Of a stretch of DNA of 64,000 bases, positions 36,578 through 46,207 are shown piece by piece (position 1 is the first letter of the stretch; every line of letters begins with the position of its first letter). Origin of the DNA: CALXVA01 sp944393025 (GTDB lineage: Bacteria > Bacillota > Clostridia > TANB77 > CAG-508); contig OZ007016.1 of the NCBI GenBank assembly GCA_963931445.1, positions 62,001-126,000 on the forward strand, read 5' to 3'. The position numbers were made by a program, and so were the translations under genes. The notes beneath the pieces are model-generated. The model was not told the DNA's origin, did not search any database, and worked only from the letters and a program-made list of their open reading frames with translations.

Positions 36578-38557
36578 TTACATTTCAACTAGATTATATT
36601 CTATATTCAACTTATTTAATATTTCTTGTTCTCTTTTTGTACATGTAAATATTATAACTTGATGTTCTTTTGCATTATTACTTAAAAATATTAAAATATT
36701 TTTTAATCTTTCATCATCATAATATGCAAATGCCTCATCTAAAATAATAGGCATTTTTTCATTTGATAAATCATCTATCATTGATAACCTTAATGATAAA
36801 TATAATTGATCAATAGTTCCTATACTTAACATTTCTACTGGAACATATTCCCCATATTCATTTTCTACAATTAGTCCTTTTTCATCATTAATACTTACTT
36901 TATTATATTTTCCTTGTGTAATTTCTGAAATATTATATGATAAATTATCTGTAAATTTTGGTGTTACATTATTTTTCATATTTATATATGCTCTAGTTAA
37001 AAATTCTTTAGCTAAATTTATTGTATTATTTCTTTTTTCTAAATCTTCTAATTGTTCTTTTAATTTATCATATTCTTCTTTTAAATTAACCATATCTTCT
37101 AATTTTTTAGTAATATCATCTTCTTTAATATTTAAAGTTTGTAATTCAATTTTATTTTTATTTAAATTATCTTGTATTTGATTTATTATATTATCAATAT
37201 TACTATTATTTTCTATTTTTTCTAAATAATTATTTATATTTAATTTATTTTTATATTTTTCCTTAATTTTTAACAATTCTACTTCTACTTGATTATCTAA
37301 ATTCATTTGTTCTTTTTCTATTTCTTTTTCTTCCTCATATATTTCATTTTGTAATGTAGATATTTGTTTTTCTATAAAATCAATTTGTGTTTTAATTTTT
37401 TCATTTTCACTATTTGTATTTTCTTTTTCATTATTAATTTCTTTTTTTATTTTTTTATTATTGTTTTTTTCTAAAATTAAAATTATTATTAAATAAATTG
37501 GAATTAAAAAATAATTTAATAAATTAAATAAATTATTTTTTATTATTTTTTTATTTAATATAAAAAATAAAATATTTATTATTAATAAAATTATAAAAAA
37601 TAAAAAATATTTTTTTATTTTTTTATTTTTTGTTTTATTTATTATTTTTTTATTATTATTTTTTTCTAATTTAATTTTATTTTCATTTATTTTTTTTATT
37701 AAATTATTTTTTTCCAATTTTAATTCTTCTATTTTTTTATTTTTTTCATTTTTATAATTATTTTTTATAATTATTTTTTCATCCGCATTTTGTTTACATA
37801 TTTTAATTATGTTTACTTGTTTTAGTATGTCTAATTCATCTTGCAATTCAATAATTGTTTTATTATAGTCCTCTTTTTTTATTTCATTACTTTGTTTGTC
37901 TTTTTGATATAACTGTAACTCCTTTAAGACAAACTCTATGTTTTTCATTCGTTCTTTAATTATGTTAATTGGTCTTCCTTGAGTTCTATCATTTCCTATT
38001 TCTTCTACTTGTAGCTTATTTAATTTGTCCATAACCTTTTTATATGATAGTGTTTCTTCTCCTGTCCCCGTAAGATTTGCTAGTTTCTGAACTAATATAT
38101 TCTGTTCTTGAGTATCAAGCTTTACTTCTTCTTGCATAGATACTACAGTTGATGTAAACATAGTTTCATCTACACCAGTTTGGTCATAAAAGAATTGTAT
38201 ACCATCCTTTTTGACAACATTGAATTGTTTTGAAATATCTTCTAATTTGTTATTATATACCTTTGGATTTTTTTTATTAAACTCTCTAAATATTTCAAAT
38301 TCTTCTCCGGTATCTAATTCATATTTTATTTTTCCCGAATAATCTTCTTTTCCCCATGGCTTATATTTTTCATAATCTGAAATATTTTTTCCATTTTTAT
38401 TTTTAGAAATTCCATAAAAAATATTTTTTATATAATTTAATATTGTAGATTTTCCACTTTCATTTTTTCCAAAAATAATATTTATATTATTTTTTAAATT
38501 AATTTCTTTATTTTCTAAATTACCATAATTATTTATTTTAATATTTTTTATTTTCAA
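36578..38557 (-). CDS. SbcC/YhaN-like AAA ATPase
   Basis: This 659-aa ABC-type ATPase of the SbcC/Rad50/YhaN group has Walker A FGKNESGKSTIL (about residue 30), long coiled coils, and a C-terminal ATPase half with the signature MLSIGTIDQLYLSLRLSMID and Walker B MPIILDEAFAYYDDERL. An unusual feature is a pair of hydrophobic helices in the coiled-coil region (IKKYFLFFIILLIINILFFI, then LLNYFLIPIYLIIILIL), as in membrane-tethered YhaN. With the upstream phosphoesterase it forms a DNA-end processing pair. Confidence 0.85.
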   Translation of the reverse strand: MKIKNIKINNYGNLENKEINLKNNINIIFGKNESGKSTILNYIKNIFYGISKNKNGKNISDYEKYKPWGKEDYSGKIKYELDTGEEFEIFREFNKKNPKVYNNKLEDISKQFNVVKKDGIQFFYDQTGVDETMFTSTVVSMQEEVKLDTQEQNILVQKLANLTGTGEETLSYKKVMDKLNKLQVEEIGNDRTQGRPINIIKERMKNIEFVLKELQLYQKDKQSNEIKKEDYNKTIIELQDELDILKQVNIIKICKQNADEKIIIKNNYKNEKNKKIEELKLEKNNLIKKINENKIKLEKNNNKKIINKTKNKKIKKYFLFFIILLIINILFFILNKKIIKNNLFNLLNYFLIPIYLIIILILEKNNNKKIKKEINNEKENTNSENEKIKTQIDFIEKQISTLQNEIYEEEKEIEKEQMNLDNQVEVELLKIKEKYKNKLNINNYLEKIENNSNIDNIINQIQDNLNKNKIELQTLNIKEDDITKKLEDMVNLKEEYDKLKEQLEDLEKRNNTINLAKEFLTRAYINMKNNVTPKFTDNLSYNISEITQGKYNKVSINDEKGLIVENEYGEYVPVEMLSIGTIDQLYLSLRLSMIDDLSNEKMPIILDEAFAYYDDERLKNILIFLSNNAKEHQVIIFTCTKREQEILNKLNIEYNLVEM

Positions 38558-38574
38558 ATTTAAATTCTCCTTTA

Positions 38575-38745
38575 AATTATTAATTATTATTTTTAATTTA
38601 TTTTTTATTTATTTTTTATTTATTTATTTTTTTGTTTATTTTTTTGTTTATTTATTTTTTATTTATTTTTTTGTTTATTTTTTTGTTTATTTTTTTGTTT
38701 ATTTTTATTTTATTTTTTATTTATTTTATTTTTTATTATTTTTTA
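38575..38745. repeat. Low-complexity tandem repeat between the SbcD- and SbcC-like genes
   Basis: About 170 bp consist almost only of TTTATTTATTTT and TTTTTTGTTTA units on the plus strand, a strand-asymmetric purine/pyrimidine-skewed array. There is no coding potential on either strand. It replaces the usual short gap in this two-gene operon and is likely prone to slippage. Confidence 0.85.
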
Positions 38746-39818
38746 TCAATAATATTTAATCCTAATTCTAATACATTTTCTAATAATTCTTTATCATAAT
38801 TATTTTTATCTAATTCCATTAATATTTCTTTTACAAATAATCCTTTTAAATTATTATTTTTTGATAATTCTTCCATATTAATTTTTAATTTTGATTTATC
38901 TTTTATTTTTATAATATTTTCATTTAAAATATATTTAAATAAATTATATATATTTATTTCAAAATTTTTATTTCCTATTAAAATAATTTTATAAAAATTA
39001 TTTTCTTCTAAATTTAAATTATTTATTTTTTCTATTAACTCTTCTTCTGAATTTATATCACTAATATTTAATTCTAATTCTTTAAATTCTTTATTATCGA
39101 TAGGTATAAATTCTAATTTAATTTTTTCTTTATCAAGTTCTCCAACAATCATTCCATGACTTCCTAATTCGTCAAATCCTAAAGAAACAGTAGAACCTGG
39201 GTATACTATTCTTTGATTTATTTCATTATTATAATCTAATTTATGTATATGACCCAATGCTACATAATCAAAACCTAATTGTTTTAATTTACTTCTATTT
39301 ATAGGATTATATTCCATATTTTCTAAAGTACCACCGCTTAATGCTCCATGTGTAATAAGTATATTCACTTTATTTTCATTATTTATATGTATTTTATCAA
39401 TAATTGAATTTTTACAATAAAAATCATTAAATCCATAACCATATATATCACAATTATTTTCTTCTATTAATTCTAGTTCTCCTGAAAAAATATGTACATT
39501 ACTATTCCAATTAAATGTTTTGTACATAGAACTATTTATATATGGATCATGATTTCCTGGTGTTATAAATATTTTTGTATTTGGAATTTGTTTAAATAAA
39601 TTATTTATATATTCAATTGTTGTTTTTCTTATATATTCATGTTCATATAAATCCCCAGCAATAAATAAATAATCTATATTATTTTCTTGTATATATTCTA
39701 TTATTTTTTTTAATGTTTCTCTCTGATCAAATCTTCTTTTTTCTCCTAAATTATTTCTATTATTTAATACAACAAATGGTATATCAAAATGCATATCTGC
39801 TATATGTACAAATTTCAA
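38736..39818 (-). CDS. SbcD/YhaO-like DNA repair phosphoesterase
   Basis: This 360-aa calcineurin-like phosphoesterase has metal motifs DMHFD (position 8, DxH), FIAGDLYEHE (GDxxE-like), TPGNHDPY (GNHD), THGALSG and GHIH (ALGHIHKLD). It is the nuclease partner of the downstream ATPase, acting in DNA end processing. The C-terminal 120 residues (NLEENNFYKIILIGNKNFEI) are an AT-biased capping domain. Confidence 0.88.
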   Translation of the reverse strand: MKFVHIADMHFDIPFVVLNNRNNLGEKRRFDQRETLKKIIEYIQENNIDYLFIAGDLYEHEYIRKTTIEYINNLFKQIPNTKIFITPGNHDPYINSSMYKTFNWNSNVHIFSGELELIEENNCDIYGYGFNDFYCKNSIIDKIHINNENKVNILITHGALSGGTLENMEYNPINRSKLKQLGFDYVALGHIHKLDYNNEINQRIVYPGSTVSLGFDELGSHGMIVGELDKEKIKLEFIPIDNKEFKELELNISDINSEEELIEKINNLNLEENNFYKIILIGNKNFEINIYNLFKYILNENIIKIKDKSKLKINMEELSKNNNLKGLFVKEILMELDKNNYDKELLENVLELGLNIIDKK

Positions 39819-40014
39819 ATTAATCTTTCCTCTCCAATTAAATTATTATACAATTTTATATTATTCATTTAAATTAGTCAATAGTTTTCAAGAACATTTG
39901 TTTTTAGTGTATTGCTATTTAGGTTACTATTCTGTATTTTTAAAAGTCTAAAATATCTATTTAAGATGTTATTTATTTTTATTACATTTTTGCAGTACCC
40001 ATAGCGACCGTCTC

Positions 40015-40155
40015 ATGAAAGAAAGGTTGGAGCAGCTAAAAAAAGAAATGCCCACATATGAGGAAACTTCATATGCAGGACTTAGGATTCTAAAAGGTCA
40101 TTTGTCCCCATGTCCAGAAGATTCTGAACAACGAAGTAAACGAAAATATCTTTAA
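40015..40155 (+). pseudogene. Fragment of an unknown mobile-element gene
   Basis: ATG 40015 to TAA 40155 encodes 46 aa (MKERLEQLKKEMPTYEETSY...). There is no ribosome site, and the open frame continues about 8 codons upstream without a start. Base composition is clearly richer in G+C than the flanks. It looks like the truncated end of a foreign gene next to the conjugation remnant. I cannot name the parent. Confidence 0.45.
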
Positions 40156-40165
40156 CATCAATAAT

Positions 40166-40194
40166 GGGAGCCTTTAATAAGGCTCCCCCTTTTT
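40166..40194 (+). terminator. Strong rho-independent terminator
   Basis: GGGAGCC (40166-40172), loop TTTAATAA, GGCTCCC (40181-40187), then a T-run. It is the most G+C-rich hairpin nearby and directly follows the 46-aa fragment, so it probably came with it. Confidence 0.85.
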
Positions 40195-40327
40195 ATTGTA
40201 TAGGAAAAATCGACTTTTTCCTTGATATTTCAGTGTTTTTAACGATTTTTGCTATACAACAAGGTTAAGTTTCCTTGGACCGAGCGTATTTGCGAAGCAA
40301 AACGCTCATGTGGCGAAGCCACTTTTC
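40194..40327 (-). repeat. Family II structured element, copy 3, abutting the virD4 stop
   Basis: It begins at the base after the VirD4 TAA (40330-40328) with GAAAAGTGGCTTCGCCACAT. Stems GTGGC/GCCAC, GAGCG/CGCTC and TTGTATAG/CTATACAA are all intact. It is nearly identical to copy 1. Confidence 0.88.
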
Positions 40328-42394
40328 TTATTTATTATCTTCTTCATCAAATGAACCAAATAATTCATCGAATTTTGCTTCCAATTCTTTTTGTACATCA
40401 ACTGACATTATATCTTCATTTTTAGATTCATTATCTTTCTCTTTTACTTCATTTTTACTTTCATCTTCTTGTGGCAAAATTGGTGCATAATCATTATCTA
40501 ATTTAGTTTTATTGGCATCTTTTTCTAAGTTTTCTTGTTTTTCTTCTTTAATTGGCTCGTTTTGATTATTTTTAACTTCTTCTTTTTTATCATCTTCTTC
40601 AAATAAGTCATCTAATGATTCAACTTTTAAATCTTTTGGTTTATCTTTTTCATCTTCTGTATAAGGGTTATATGGATTAAATTTTCTCCATTTACCTCTG
40701 TTTTCTATTTCAAACTCTAAATGGTTTAATGTGAATTCTGAAAGCTTTTTAACCATTGGTGTCTCAAAATAATAATATTTTTCATCTTTTATTGGTTTTA
40801 GTCCTTTTTCATAAATAATACATAAATCATTATCCATTCTTCTTAATTCATCTGGTGTCATTAAAGCTCTTGCCATAACTTGGTCTGAATCACTATAACC
40901 TTGTCTATGGAATTGTTTATCTCTATTTATAGATAAACTATCTCTTGTAATTGTTTTTTCTCCTAATGCTTTTGAAAAATATTCAACAGTTTTATATGAG
41001 TTACTTCCTAAAAATACATGTGTATCACAGTTACCCATAATTGTCTCATAAGATTTTTCGTAAACTGCTTCTAATTGGTCTAAATTTTGTAAGATAACAC
41101 TAAAAGATATTCCTCTACTTCTTGATGTAGATATTTTTTTATCAAAATCTGGTATTTGACCAATATTAGCGAACTCATCTAATATAAAGAATGTTGGCAT
41201 TTTTAGTCTTCCACCATTTTTATCTGCATAATCATATAATTGTTGTATCATTTGTGAGAAAAATATTGTAAGTAAGAAGTCATAAGCTTTATGAGTATCT
41301 GATGATATAACATATACTGCTGTTTTCTTTGAACCTATTTCATCAAAATCTATAGTATCTGTTGATGTAACCTCTGCAATTTCTTTTGAATCAAATTTAC
41401 CAAGTTTAGATTGTAATGAGCTTAATATAGATCCATAAGTTTTTTCTGGTGCAATTTCTATAGATTTATAATTCATTCTAGCTGGGTGATCATAAGGAAG
41501 TTGGTTCATTAATTCTGTAAGTAAGTTACTTCCTCCATTTGTATTTGCTGCTCTTACTAATTCTGAACAACTTGCTAAATTTTGTTCTTCTTCTGGTCTT
41601 GTAGCCATTAAATAGTAAATTAATGCTTTTAATAACATTTCTGCCATATCATCCCAATATGGATCACTGGTAGATTCCGATTTTTGTCCTTTAACTATAG
41701 TATTTGCTATAACATCAACATCTATTTCGCTTCTTATATGTAATAATGGATTATAACCATCACTATTTGCTGGATTTACTAAGTTTAATACTTTTATTTC
41801 ATAACCATTTTTTCTTAAATAACCTGCTGTTTTATCATAAAGTTCTCCTTTGGGATCTGTAAATACATAAGAACCTAACATTTGAAAAGCATTTGGTATT
41901 GAATATGATGCAGATTTACCAGAACCTGAACCGTCCAACTACTAATACATTGACATTTCCTCTTTTATCTGTCGGAAGATAATTATGTTTTGAAAGTATT
42001 ATTCCTTTATTTTTACTAAGAATCCTATATTGTTCTCCACCTTCGCTCCAATCGCTAGATCCATGTTCTATATCTGTATATTCATGCTTTGGTTTTGATT
42101 TAAATAATCCTATAAATGTGAATATTAAGTATAAAATTGTAAAATATAATAAGGTTTTTCCAAAATATCCAATATATTCAGAACCTAATACTCTAGTTAT
42201 TGATGTAAAACTAACTATTTCTGTAAATATATTTTCTAAAAATACTTGAAAATCAAATCCACCCTGTTTACAAGATAAACCAATTGTGTAGCCTATAGGC
42301 GCAACAAGTACTATGGTAAAAAACACCATAGTACTGATATTATTATTATACTTTTTTTATTATCTTTTAATGTTTTACTAACTTTATAGTTCAT
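40328..42394 (-). pseudogene. VirD4/TraG-type conjugation coupling ATPase (two frameshifts)
   Basis: From ATG 42394 (AAGGTGA site) the three frames together give about 688 aa. Two N-terminal membrane helices are followed by HGSSDWSEGGEQYRILSKNKG, Walker A GGSGSGKS, TDPKGELY, ILDEFANIGQIPDF (Walker B) and SRGISFSVILQNLDQLEAVY. The break in the A-run at 42318-42323 looks like one missing base, and the break at 41933 like one extra base inside the Walker A codons. The net shift is zero. The C-terminal tail (after about 590) is Glu/Lys-rich. T4CPs pass relaxosome DNA to the secretion channel; no relaxase is visible here. Confidence 0.88.
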
Positions 42395-42423
42395 ATATTT
42401 TCACCTTCGCTTTAGTTATATTA

Positions 42424-42714
42424 TTATCTGAAATTATCTTCTTTTCCTTCAATTTGCTGTAAAGCTTTACTTACTCTATCTTTTTTGCCTGATAATACTT
42501 TACCATCACTTGTTATTCTTCCTATAACTTGTTTTCCATCTTTTATAACATTATTAGTTCTGACTTCTATTGTAATTCCTTCCATTGTATCTGCCTTTGA
42601 TGGTCCTTTTCCAGCTGATTGTGGTGGCATTTCTAAACTCTCATCTGGTTCTTTAGGTATAATATAACCTCCAACTATATGTAAATTATTTGAATGTACA
42701 TTTGTACTACTCAT
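42424..42714 (-). CDS. Hypothetical 96-aa protein of the conjugation remnant
   Basis: This small soluble protein (MSSTNVHSNNLHIVGGYIIP) has a central TMEGITIEVRTNNVIKDGKQ strand region ending VSKALQQIEGKEDNF. It lies 14 bp after the 174-aa gene and 29 bp before virD4, so it is co-transcribed. Not recognised. Confidence 0.65.
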   Translation of the reverse strand: MSSTNVHSNNLHIVGGYIIPKEPDESLEMPPQSAGKGPSKADTMEGITIEVRTNNVIKDGKQVIGRITSDGKVLSGKKDRVSKALQQIEGKEDNFR

Positions 42715-42728
42715 CTTTTTTCCCCTTT

Positions 42729-43253
42729 CTAAATGTCTTTTTTGTCATCTCTTACTTCGAATGAAAAATATGACTTATATGGTTTTAACTTACATTTTCC
42801 TTTAACTTCATTAGTATCTTTATCAAAGTACAAAACTGGTTTTATTTCTTCTGTTGTTTCTGGGTCTATAATTGTTATAGGCCTTTTTAAATTTGGTGTA
42901 TATCTAAACTCTTTAAAAACTGTTTCTTTTTCAGAATAAAGAGTATTAAACTTTATTGATGTAGGTTTTTTAGATATTGTTACTTTATCCTCCTCTAAAA
43001 TTCCCATATTTACTACAACTCTATCTTTTCCAAAAGATAGTATTATTAAATCTTCTTCTTGTTTTGGTTCATCAACAAAAAAAGTCTTTTTTTTAGCATC
43101 TCCTCTTAGTTCTTCTGAATAGTCTAATCTTTCTATTGTATATTTAGGTGATTCTTTTATATATTCTTTTTCTGTTTCATTTACTCTATATATTACTGTA
43201 TTTACTCCTTGTGGATCGGTTATACTAAAGTGTTTACCTTGTACAATCTCCAT
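42729..43253 (-). CDS. Hypothetical 174-aa protein of the conjugation remnant
   Basis: This soluble, strand-rich, charged protein (KHFSITDPQGVNTVIYRVNE; FGKDRVVVNMGILEEDKVTI) has no signal or membrane helix. It is first in the operon behind a near-perfect promoter. It may be a transfer accessory or a cargo regulator. Not recognised. Confidence 0.65.
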   Translation of the reverse strand: MEIVQGKHFSITDPQGVNTVIYRVNETEKEYIKESPKYTIERLDYSEELRGDAKKKTFFVDEPKQEEDLIILSFGKDRVVVNMGILEEDKVTISKKPTSIKFNTLYSEKETVFKEFRYTPNLKRPITIIDPETTEEIKPVLYFDKDTNEVKGKCKLKPYKSYFSFEVRDDKKDI

Positions 43254-43307
43254 ACTTTTCTACCCTCTTTCTATGAATCTTCGTTGCCATAGCTTGTCTT
43301 TTGTTAG

Positions 43308-43361
43308 AATCACTATAAATTATTATATAATGTTTTTACATTAAAGTCAATATTTATAGTG
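43308..43361 (-). promoter_or_regulatory. Promoter with flanking inverted-repeat operators
   Basis: On the minus strand TTGACT (43350-43345), exactly 17 bp, then TATAAT (43327-43322). CACTATAAAT (43311-43320) and its exact complement ATTTATAGTG (43352-43361) flank the promoter on both sides. The arrangement fits a repressor that bridges or blocks the promoter of the conjugation remnant. Confidence 0.75.
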
Positions 43362-43404
43362 AATTTATGTCAACTTTTCAAACTATCAACTACTATTACA
43401 TATT

Positions 43405-44304
43405 TTATTCAAAATTATTTCTTGGATTAAATTTAGATATATTGTTAAGTTTTTCAAATATTCCAATTTCTTCTTCTGTTGGTTTTTTTGGTACCATTAT
43501 TTTTACATCTGCTATTAATTCTCCTCTTCCACCTTTTCCATCTTTATACCCTTTTCCTGGTATTTTAACTTTTTCACCACTTTCAATACCTTGTGGAATA
43601 TGTAAAAAAATAGTTTCCCCTATAGTTTCAATTGATACCTTTTTTCCTAAAACTGCTTCCCATGGAGCTATAAATAAATTTGTATATATGTCTATTCCTC
43701 TTAATTCAAATTTTTTGTCATTTTGTATATTTATTTTTATTAATAAGTCTCCGTTTTTTCCTCCATTTTCACCTTTTTTTCCTTGACCTATTAATCTTAT
43801 TTTTTCACCATTTCTTATTCCAGCTGGAATTTTTATTGTAAATGTTTTCATTTTTCCATTTTGTGCTCTTAATGAAATCTTTTTTTCTTGACCATAATAT
43901 GCTTCTTCTATAGAGACATCTACTTGTGTTTCTATATTTTCGCCTTTAGTTGGTACATTTTTGTTTTTTTCTTCTTTATTTTTTGTAACATTTTCCTGGT
44001 TTCCAAACAACATGCTAAATAAATTACTAGATATAGTTCCCTCTTGCCTCTTAATTTCATTTACTTTATTTTTCTTGCCTATGTTTGAGTTCCACATTCT
44101 ATCATATTTTCTTTTTGTAACTGAATTAGACAAAGTTCTATATGCTTCATTTATATCCTTTATTCTTTCTTCTGAAAAATTATTTTTAACATTAATATCT
44201 GGATGATATTTTTTAGCTTGTTCTCTATAAGCTGTTTTTATCTCTTCAGGTGTTGCTTTATTATCTTTTAGACCTAATATTTTATAATAATCTTTAAAAA
44301 TCAT
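43405..44304 (-). CDS. DnaJ-like (CbpA-type) co-chaperone
   Basis: This 299-aa protein has an N-terminal J domain with HPD (KKYHPDINVK, about residue 33), a linker, and a DnaJ C-terminal substrate domain (QVDVSIEEAYYGQEKKISL, KIPAGIRNGEKIRLIGQGKK). The Cys-rich zinc finger of true DnaJ is absent, as in CbpA. A GGGGGGC site selects ATG 44304 over the ATG at 44331. It stimulates DnaK. Confidence 0.92.
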   Translation of the reverse strand: MIFKDYYKILGLKDNKATPEEIKTAYREQAKKYHPDINVKNNFSEERIKDINEAYRTLSNSVTKRKYDRMWNSNIGKKNKVNEIKRQEGTISSNLFSMLFGNQENVTKNKEEKNKNVPTKGENIETQVDVSIEEAYYGQEKKISLRAQNGKMKTFTIKIPAGIRNGEKIRLIGQGKKGENGGKNGDLLIKINIQNDKKFELRGIDIYTNLFIAPWEAVLGKKVSIETIGETIFLHIPQGIESGEKVKIPGKGYKDGKGGRGELIADVKIMVPKKPTEEEIGIFEKLNNISKFNPRNNFE

Positions 44305-44444
44305 AAGTAGCCCCCCTATTTTAAGCAACATTATTATATCATACTTCTAAAGATAAATAAATACAATAGAAAAAAAATGTAGAAAAATTGGCAATATTGT
44401 TACTATTTCGTGTATTAAAAGTTGTGTATATATATTTAAAGAAG

Positions 44445-45062
44445 TTATTTATTTTTATTAATCAATAATTTATTTCTAATTAATACACTATCTGGATGTA
44501 TTAATTTGCCTTTTTGTATTGTATATTTTATTGAACAATCTATTTCAAATAATAGTGCTTCATCTATATTAGTTATTGCAATTTCTCTTGCTAATTTTAA
44601 ATCTTTGCTTTTATCTTCATCTTTATAATTTCTTCCATCTTCTATTTTATCTGCTACAAATATTATTTTTGATAATAAATCCATATTCAAATTACCAACT
44701 GTATGGTATTTAATAGCGTTTTGCATATCAATGGAAAATCCGTATTTTTTAGAGCATATATCTGCACCTATTTTAGCATGTAACAGCCCTATATTTATTT
44801 TTTCTATTTCATCTACTTCTATATTATTTTCTTTTGTATATTGAATCATTTCATTTTCTGATAATTCTTTTCCTATATCATGCGCTAATCCTACTAATTT
44901 TGCCTTATTTATATTTTCATCATGTATTTTAGCTAATTCTTCTGCTTTTTTCATTACTCCTATGGAATGATTATATCTTTTTTCTGATAAAATATCTTTT
45001 AAGTCTTTATTTATTCTAATTATTAATTTTTCAACTTCTTCATCATTTAGAAAATCTTGCAT
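44445..45062 (-). CDS. yqeK: HD-domain phosphohydrolase (YqeK-like)
   Basis: This 205-aa HD protein has metal/catalytic residues in NHSIGVMKKAEELA and GLAHDIGKELSE and the C-terminal IDCSIKYTIQKGKLIHPDSV, which fits YqeK, a diadenosine tetraphosphatase. The usual nadD and rsfS neighbours are missing. It ends after ddl in the same direction. Confidence 0.85.
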   Translation of the reverse strand: MQDFLNDEEVEKLIIRINKDLKDILSEKRYNHSIGVMKKAEELAKIHDENINKAKLVGLAHDIGKELSENEMIQYTKENNIEVDEIEKINIGLLHAKIGADICSKKYGFSIDMQNAIKYHTVGNLNMDLLSKIIFVADKIEDGRNYKDEDKSKDLKLAREIAITNIDEALLFEIDCSIKYTIQKGKLIHPDSVLIRNKLLINKNK

Positions 45063-45123
45063 CTCAACCTCCTATTTAATTAATGCTATATTTAATTTTT
45101 ATAATTTCTAATAATAGTAATAT

Positions 45124-46182
45124 TTAGTTTATTGCTAGTTCTATTAGTTTATCTAAAAGCTGTGTATAGCTTAATCCCTCTTGTTCCCATAATTTTGGAT
45201 ACATACTTATTTGAGTAAAACCTGGCATTGTGTTTATTTCGTTTATTATTATTCGATTTGTATTTTTTTGTATAAAAAAGTCCACCCTTGAAAGACCCTT
45301 TCCATCTACTGCCTTAAAAGCTTTTATAGCTATCTCTTTTATTTTATTTGATAGTTCAGAAGAAATATTAGCTGGAATTACAACTCTTGATTCTGAATTT
45401 TTATATTTGGCATCAAAAGTATAAAATTCTTCTGCAGGAAGTATTTCTCCAACACATGAAGCTTTTACATCCTCATTACCTATTACAGCACATTCTACTT
45501 CTCTTCCTTCTATATTTTCTTCTATTAGTATTTTTTTATCAAATAGAATAGCATGTTCTATTGATTTAATTAATTCTTCTTTATTATGTGCTTTATTTAT
45601 ACCAACAGAAGAACCTGAATTTGATGGTTTTATAAAAACTGGAAATGATATTTTTTCTTCTACAATATCACATATTTCATTTAAATTACATTTTTTTTCA
45701 TTGAATTCTTTATCTACATATATGTAATTATCTTTTTCTTTTTTTATATATATGTATTTAGCTTGCTGAATACATGCTTTATCAAAAATAATTTTTGCAT
45801 AAACTTTATCCATACATATACTTGAACTTAGCACTTTACAACCAATATATGGCTTTTTTAATATTTCTAACATTCCTTGTATTGTTCCATCTTCTCCATA
45901 AAGTCCATGTAGAACTGGGAATATTACATCACATTTTTTTAAATACTCAATTGGATTTAAAATTGGGGTTTTTTCCTCTATTTCTTTTCCTACTTCTAGT
46001 ATGTCTATTCCAACTACATTTTTTGAATATTCAAACCAATTTCCTTGTTTATCAATATATATTGGATGTATTTCATATTTATCTTTATTTAAATTTTTTA
46101 TAACAGAAGTTCCTGAAGTTATAGAAACATTGTGTTCAGTGGAAACTCCTCCAAATATTACACCTATTTTTAATTTACTCAA
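45124..46182 (-). CDS. ddl: D-alanine--D-alanine ligase
   Basis: This 352-aa ATP-grasp enzyme makes the D-Ala-D-Ala dipeptide for peptidoglycan. Visible are GGVSTEHNVSITSG, LHGLYGEDGTIQGML, FIKPSNSGSSVGINKA and the C-terminal INEINTMPGFTQISMYPKLW. It sits 25 bp after murF, whose product adds this dipeptide. Confidence 0.97.
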   Translation of the reverse strand: MSKLKIGVIFGGVSTEHNVSITSGTSVIKNLNKDKYEIHPIYIDKQGNWFEYSKNVVGIDILEVGKEIEEKTPILNPIEYLKKCDVIFPVLHGLYGEDGTIQGMLEILKKPYIGCKVLSSSICMDKVYAKIIFDKACIQQAKYIYIKKEKDNYIYVDKEFNEKKCNLNEICDIVEEKISFPVFIKPSNSGSSVGINKAHNKEELIKSIEHAILFDKKILIEENIEGREVECAVIGNEDVKASCVGEILPAEEFYTFDAKYKNSESRVVIPANISSELSNKIKEIAIKAFKAVDGKGLSRVDFFIQKNTNRIIINEINTMPGFTQISMYPKLWEQEGLSYTQLLDKLIELAIN

Positions 46183-46207
46183 AATTTTTAAGTCTCTCCT
46201 TCCTTAT

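Noticed and set aside
38558..38735. Low-complexity spacer as a coding linker joining SbcD and SbcC
   Set aside because: Stops occur in all frames and both flanking genes have their own proper ends.
39985..40015. GCAGTACCCATAGCGACC as a third family I copy
   Set aside because: Only about 18 bases resemble the conserved block and no palindromic arms are present.
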